Of a stretch of DNA of 16,710 nt, positions 14,043-16,710 are shown in pieces. The stretch's first letter is position 1. The number at the start of each line of letters is the position of its first letter. The stretch comes from Candidatus Andersenbacteria bacterium RIFCSPHIGHO2_02_FULL_45_11 (GTDB taxonomy: Bacteria; Patescibacteriota; Andersenbacteria; UBA10190), in the NCBI GenBank assembly GCA_001817055.1, contig MHHP01000033.1, positions 17,959 through 34,668 of the forward strand, given 5' to 3'. The notes under the pieces were generated by a model. It searched no databases, was not told the DNA's origin, and worked only from the letters and a program-made list of their open reading frames with translations. Position numbers and translations under genes: made by a program.

Positions 14043-14071
14043 TTTATAAGTTTATGCCATAAACCTATAAA
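14043..14071. promoter_or_regulatory. Proximal dyad operator in the MerR-HATPase promoter
   Basis: TTTATAAGTTTA, five bases and TAAACCTATAAA (one mismatch per arm pair; inner T/A also pair). It occupies the space between the -35 and -10 and runs to 2 nt before ATG 14041, where MerR-type regulators usually bind. Confidence 0.75.
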
Positions 14072-14077
14072 AGTCAA
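14049..14077 (-). promoter_or_regulatory. Promoter of the MerR-HATPase / DUF4325 pair
   Basis: TTGACT (14077-14072), 17-bp spacer and TAAACT (14054-14049), then 7 nt to ATG 14041: again a leaderless layout. The spacer is covered by the proximal dyad. Confidence 0.6.
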
Positions 14078-14080
14078 ATA

Positions 14081-14115
14081 ATCTTTATAGGTTTAGCGTG
14101 TAAACCTATAAAGAT
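14081..14115. promoter_or_regulatory. Distal dyad operator, perfect 15-bp arms
   Basis: ATCTTTATAGGTTTA, spacer GCGTG and the exact complement. It has the same 29-bp core as the proximal dyad and the same five-base centre; the centres are 41 bp apart, about four helical turns. It lies just upstream of the -35. Confidence 0.75.
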
Positions 14116-14143
14116 ACAGCTGAAACATATATCAAGTTATGTA

Positions 14144-14425
14144 CTACTTCCCCTTGAGCATTCTCTTGCCTTCAATTCCGATAAGTAGTGCTATTAGCAA
14201 ACTAATACCTCCCGCAATAAGGGACGGGTATATAAACTCTTGTACGTTGGCGAGTGCGAAAAAGATGCTGAAAATACCTCCTACAATTCCAAGTAATCCT
14301 AACAATCCGCCAATAATGCAAAGCCCGATACCAATACCAACATTCCGAGCTCGCTGGGCTAGTTGCCGCTGAGCTATAATCTTGGACGCTGCGAGCGCCA
14401 ACACTATTTTTCGAACCGCGATCAT
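14144..14425 (-). CDS. YqjE-like/holin-superfamily-like small membrane protein
   Basis: A 93-aa protein with an N-terminal basic amphipathic helix (IAVRKIVLALAASKIIAQRQ) and two membrane helices (about 30-58 and 65-84), similar in layout to YqjE / phage holin superfamily III (DUF1469) proteins. It abuts the YqjD-like gene with no gap (stop 14426-14428, start 14425). The same neighbour pair occurs in the E. coli yqjDE operon, which supports the call. Role unknown; such proteins are membrane and stress associated. The family match is by length and topology, not strong motifs. Confidence 0.65.
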   Translation of the reverse strand: MIAVRKIVLALAASKIIAQRQLAQRARNVGIGIGLCIIGGLLGLLGIVGGIFSIFFALANVQEFIYPSLIAGGISLLIALLIGIEGKRMLKGK

Positions 14426-14710
14426 TTATTTTTTCTTGGAGAACAGTGCCCCTATAAGGAATCCGACAACAGAAGCTCCAGCAACCACAGCCCACGGGTT
14501 AGTATGCGCGTATTCATCAGCACGCTTCGCCTGTTTCTGAGCTTCCCGAGAAACATCCTCGGCCATGTGCTTTGCCTCACCGATTGCCTCGGTTTTGTAC
14601 TCTTGCAAACGCTCGGTAGACATGGACGCCAATTGGGAAACTTGCCCACCTAGTGCCTTAAATTCTTTCTGTATGTGCTCAATTTGTTGAGTAAATGTGT
14701 CGTTGTTCAT
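14426..14710 (-). CDS. YqjD/ElaB-like (DUF883) tail-anchored protein
   Basis: A 94-aa protein: a long, charged, coiled-coil-like helix (residues 5-65: FTQQIEHIQKEFKALGGQ, then EAQKQAKRADEYA), then YAHTNPWAVVAGASVVGFLIG with the NPW signature of DUF883 before the C-terminal membrane helix (about 74-90) and a basic tail KKK. E. coli YqjD/ElaB are stationary-phase proteins that anchor ribosomes to the inner membrane; by homology this may do the same, which remains inference. It is the first gene of a two-gene unit with the YqjE-like protein. Confidence 0.8.
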   Translation of the reverse strand: MNNDTFTQQIEHIQKEFKALGGQVSQLASMSTERLQEYKTEAIGEAKHMAEDVSREAQKQAKRADEYAHTNPWAVVAGASVVGFLIGALFSKKK

Positions 14711-14785
14711 AGAATATATAGTTATGTTCTTAATTTGTTCTCATTACAATAACAATACAGCAAATAGTCCAATATAGCAAGGGGA

Positions 14786-15145
14786 TTATTCCTCTTCTTC
14801 ATTCATCTTGTCCGCAGCCTCAGGGGTTGAGACTGTTTTGCCCATAAAGAGTAGCTTCACTATTCCCATTGCAACAATCCAATACACCGCCATTGCCAGT
14901 AACGTTGTCCATTCAAAAATGCTTCCTTCTATCCGCGTAATACGAAAGACATTCAAGAACGGCGCTGCAAAGAGGTACGTAACGTCATAGATGAAGTTGG
15001 TAAAGCCCGCAGCAGGGTTTGCGCCCAGCAACTTCAGCAGAAATCGAAATAGTAACAAGACCTCCAAAAGGCCGAGAATATACCACACAATTTGTGTGCC
15101 CCGATATAAAGGCTTCGTACGCTGAGATGTGTATGATGAATCCAT
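14786..15145 (-). CDS. YggT family membrane protein
   Basis: A 119-aa protein with two membrane helices (about 19-38 and 78-100) linked by the family signature FTNFIYDVTYLFAAPFLNVFR (about 48-68, the AAPF-NxFR turn). YggT proteins are small conserved membrane proteins of debated role (osmotic shock, cell division or phototroph-related effects). An acidic C-terminal tail (KMNEEEE) ends it. It is the next gene upstream of the YqjD/YqjE-like pair, all on the same strand with 75 bp between, so the three may be co-regulated. A two-tier dyad sits in front of its start. Confidence 0.85.
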   Translation of the reverse strand: MDSSYTSQRTKPLYRGTQIVWYILGLLEVLLLFRFLLKLLGANPAAGFTNFIYDVTYLFAAPFLNVFRITRIEGSIFEWTTLLAMAVYWIVAMGIVKLLFMGKTVSTPEAADKMNEEEE

Positions 15146-15150
15146 ACCAC

Positions 15151-15185
15151 TACCCTACCGTCATCGATATTCGATAGCTAGGGTA
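15151..15185. promoter_or_regulatory. Nested dyad upstream of the YggT gene
   Basis: Outer arms TACCCTA (15151-15157) and TAGGGTA (15179-15185) enclose inner arms ATCGA (15163-15167) and TCGAT (15171-15175) around TAT. It lies 5 bp before ATG 15145, on the non-transcribed side, and could be an operator or a leader hairpin. Confidence 0.4.
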
Positions 15186-15211
15186 TTTATTAGTAGCCGT
15201 GGCTCTACCAC

Positions 15212-15243
15212 AAAAACAGCCCCGCTTCAGGCGGGGCTGTTTT
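15212..15243 (-). terminator. Intrinsic terminator of the cold-shock gene
   Basis: Perfect 13-bp arms (AAAACAGCCCCGC / GCGGGGCTGTTTT), loop of five, and a T-tract on the minus strand. It follows the csp stop by 16 bp and closely resembles the terminator at 12896-12926. Confidence 0.9.
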
Positions 15244-15259
15244 ACAAACGCAGTACTAA

Positions 15260-15457
15260 TTATGCACGTTGCACGTTCGTAGCGCTTGGGCCTTTTGGGC
15301 CATCAGCAACTTCAAAGGAAACTGCATCGCCTACTTTGAGTTCTTCAAAAGTTACGCCCTGCAATTCCTTAGAGTGGAAGAAGAGATCCTTAGATTCGCC
15401 CTCGATAGAGATAAATCCAAATCCTCGATCTGTGATGGTTTTGATTATTCCATTCAT
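15260..15457 (-). CDS. Cold-shock domain protein (CspA family)
   Basis: A 65-aa single cold-shock domain that binds single-stranded RNA/DNA and acts as an RNA chaperone. RNP1 is visible as GFGFISI (12-18) and RNP2 as DLFFHSKEL (24-32). GDAVSFEVADGPKGPSATNV (43-62) matches the family C-terminus, and the protein length is typical. Start ATG 15457 lacks a Shine-Dalgarno; a TATGAT at about 15526 would give a long leader of roughly 60 nt, common for csp mRNAs, but I cannot define the promoter. It is a single-gene unit with a strong terminator. Confidence 0.95.
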   Translation of the reverse strand: MNGIIKTITDRGFGFISIEGESKDLFFHSKELQGVTFEELKVGDAVSFEVADGPKGPSATNVQRA

Positions 15458-15581
15458 ATGAATATGTGTGGTTTATTATTGTGAGAAACTCGACGACGCT
15501 TCTTTGAGCTAAATACTCCCCTATATCATACTTGGTAACATGGCTGAATGTCAAATTATTTTAAAAAATGTATTAAAAATA

Positions 15582-15590
15582 TGTTATACT
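15582..15590 (+). promoter_or_regulatory. Extended -10 promoter of the DUF2975 gene
   Basis: TG-T-TATACT in an AT-rich stretch, about 18 nt before ATG 15609. No clear -35. It lies inside an in-frame upstream extension, which argues for the 15609 start. Confidence 0.5.
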
Positions 15591-15608
15591 TCAAATTACC
15601 CCGAAAGT

Positions 15609-16118
15609 ATGGAAAAAATCTCAATACTATTTCTTCAAATCACAATTGTGCTCATCGGCATCGGCGCACTTGCCTTTATGCTTTGGGAGCCCCACCTCGA
15701 GGGCAGAAATGCGCATGCTACGCCCTTTGAAGTATATTTCAACGATCCATTTTTAACGTATGCGTATACGGCGTCTATTGCCTTTTTCGTAGCTCTATAT
15801 CAAGCATTTAGGTTGCTCGGATACATCAGGCAAAATAAAATATTCTCACAAGATTCCGCGAAAGCGCTACGGACCATACAGTACTGTGCGATATCTCTTA
15901 TTGGTTTTATTGGGGCGCCATTAGCGTACTTATGTATAGTTCAGCCCGGCGATGACATTGCCGGCGGTGTTGCTATGGGGATTGTAACGATTTTTATATC
16001 TGCCGTATTCGCCACTACCGCAGCCGTATGCACAAGCATTCTCCAAAGCAAACTTTTAACGGTGTGTACACCCAGCCCAACAACACGGGCGACGCATTCC
16101 CCCCGCAAGCTTCGATAG
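15609..16118 (+). CDS. DUF2975 membrane protein
   Basis: A 169-aa membrane protein of the DUF2975 family, with four helices (about 7-26, 48-68, 91-110 and 117-142). Family features visible: FEVYFNDPFLTYAYTASIAFFVALYQAFRLLGYI (about 41-74) and QNKIFSQDSAKALRTIQYCA (76-95), where FS-x-x-S-x-x-ALR-I precedes the third helix. Function of the family is unknown; in some genomes it sits beside an HTH regulator, but none is adjacent here. Start 15609 follows an extended -10; the frame could open at 15540 but that would place the promoter in the coding region. Its last 63 bp overlap the convergent YdeI-like gene. Confidence 0.85.
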   Translation: MEKISILFLQITIVLIGIGALAFMLWEPHLEGRNAHATPFEVYFNDPFLTYAYTASIAFFVALYQAFRLLGYIRQNKIFSQDSAKALRTIQYCAISLIGFIGAPLAYLCIVQPGDDIAGGVAMGIVTIFISAVFATTAAVCTSILQSKLLTVCTPSPTTRATHSPRKLR

Positions 16119-16280
16119 CGCCTTCTCGATACGAATATTTCTCGTCTCCGCTTTTTTGCCAGACGTAACCCAACAAATCCACTCGTTGCGCGCCAGGGGT
16201 GTAATATCTTGCCATGTTACTAACGCGAATGGAGTAGAAATGAGAGCTGTTCGTAAATCCGCGGGCATTCTATGTGCCAT
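16056..16280 (-). CDS. YdeI/OmdA-family mini-protein
   Basis: A 74-aa protein that matches the C-terminal domain of YdeI/OmpD-associated proteins: MPADLRTALISTP, then WICWVTSGKKAETRNIRIEKAL (about 35-56), with the AK-x-x-ETR-x-x-RIEK signature partly preserved as GKKAETRNIRIEK, then a Cys-bearing end RRPCCWAGCTHR. Some family members are linked to bacteriocin protection and others to unrelated functions; no specific role can be claimed. It starts 1 nt after the stop of the ABC-2 permease gene and so is probably translationally coupled to it. It overlaps the convergent DUF2975 gene by 63 bp. Confidence 0.75.
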   Translation of the reverse strand: MAHRMPADLRTALISTPFALVTWQDITPLARNEWICWVTSGKKAETRNIRIEKALSKLAGGMRRPCCWAGCTHR

Positions 16281-16281
16281 A

Positions 16282-16710
16282 TCAGGACTTGAGGTTATAG
16301 CCCACCCGCAACATTTGCCAAACTACACCCAATGAAACTGCGGCAAGAATAAGCACAATAGTACAAGCCACTGTTATTGATACATCTGAAATTCCGTAAA
16401 ACCCATAGCGCATTCCGTTAATCATATAATACACCGGGTTATACACTGCGATCATCCGAGCAATCGGCGGGAGCATTTCAGATGAGTAAAAGATCCCTCC
16501 AAGAAAACTCAGAGGCATAATGACGAAGGTGGGAATAATGGATATTTGTTCAAAGTTTTTAGCCCATAGGCCCGCGATAAACCCAAGACTCGAAAAAGTG
16601 ATGGCAACTAGAACTGTAAATACGAGGAGAAACAGCGGGTGATCAATATGAACGGGAACAAACAGTAACCCAGTTACGAAAATGAGCCCACCAACCACAG
16701 CACTGCGAAC
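16282..16710 (-). CDS. ABC-2 type transporter permease, C-terminal part
   Basis: The frame is open to the window edge, so the N-terminal part is missing; about 142 C-terminal residues are visible. Four hydrophobic segments and the family block GGIFYSSEMLPPIARMIAVYNPVYYMINGMRYGFYG identify an ABC-2 permease of the NodJ/DrrB drug- or polysaccharide-export type. The substrate cannot be told; the ATPase gene presumably lies outside the window upstream. It precedes the YdeI-like gene by 1 nt. The last residues RVGYNLKS end at 16282 on TGA. Confidence 0.9.
   Translation of the reverse strand, partial: VRSAVVGGLIFVTGLLFVPVHIDHPLFLLVFTVLVAITFSSLGFIAGLWAKNFEQISIIPTFVIMPLSFLGGIFYSSEMLPPIARMIAVYNPVYYMINGMRYGFYGISDVSITVACTIVLILAAVSLGVVWQMLRVGYNLKS

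Noticed and set aside
14042..14077. TTG start of MerR-HATPase at 14077
   Set aside because: The TTG is part of the -35 hexamer TTGACT and the added residues translate the operator dyad.
15540..15608. Upstream extension of DUF2975 to 15540
   Set aside because: It covers an extended -10 promoter and lies outside the family N-terminus.
1..16710. CRISPR arrays, insertion sequences, tRNA or rRNA genes
   Set aside because: No direct-repeat array, transposase motif, or tRNA/rRNA signature was seen on either strand.

Overview
The window looks like a piece of an ultra-small, envelope-oriented bacterial genome, most likely a Patescibacteria/CPR (Parcubacteria-type) lineage. This is an inference from gene content: a secreted His/Cys-motif protein with DUF4214-like repeats, a zeta-type P-loop kinase, a stand-alone SWIB protein, a YdeI/OmdA mini-protein, small membrane proteins and very short intergenic gaps. 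There is no marker gene here that fixes the taxon. TGA ends many genes, so the genetic code is standard, which argues against the TGA=Gly lineages (Gracilibacteria/Absconditabacteria). No rRNA, tRNA, CRISPR array, insertion sequence or prophage is visible, and no gap above 300 bp lacks a gene.

Layout. 1-2646 (minus) is a zinc module: a Fur-family regulator (probable Zur) with a promoter overlapped by a dyad, then znuA, znuC and a truncated znuB; a palindromic repeat sits between zur and znuA. 2667-4312 (minus) is msrA coupled to a YibE/F membrane protein. 4338-5989 (plus) is a 106-aa unknown protein coupled to an unusual fusion of undecaprenyl-diphosphatase (UppP) with an M23 peptidase. 5978-6855 (minus) is a zeta-like kinase and a DUF2188-like partner. 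6890-9139 holds a C39-type peptidase, a secreted 129-aa protein and two divergent membrane proteins. 9171-11105 (plus) is a class A penicillin-binding protein, convergent with a peroxiredoxin. 11672-11973 is a compact promoter-leader-peptide-terminator unit. 11972-12526 (minus) is a secreted DUF4214-like protein and 12630-12878 (plus) a SWIB protein.

12993-14115 (minus) is the most interesting part: a MerR-type HTH fused to a GHKL/HATPase domain, followed by a DUF4325 STAS-like protein, preceded by two 29-bp dyads of identical geometry 41 bp apart, one of them between the -35 and -10. It reads as a self-regulated partner-switch-like module. 14144-15457 (minus) holds a YqjE-like/YqjD-like pair, a YggT protein and a cold-shock protein. 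15609-16710 holds a DUF2975 protein, a YdeI/OmdA protein and the end of an ABC-2 permease.

How the genes work together: much of the window serves the cell envelope (UppP lipid-carrier recycling, M23 and C39 peptidases, the PBP, YqjD/YqjE/YggT) and stress or metal homeostasis (Zur-ZnuABC, MsrA, peroxiredoxin, cold shock). Several genes have a -10 box ending 6-8 nt before the start codon, which suggests widespread leaderless or near-leaderless mRNAs; this moves several starts downstream of the longest open frame.
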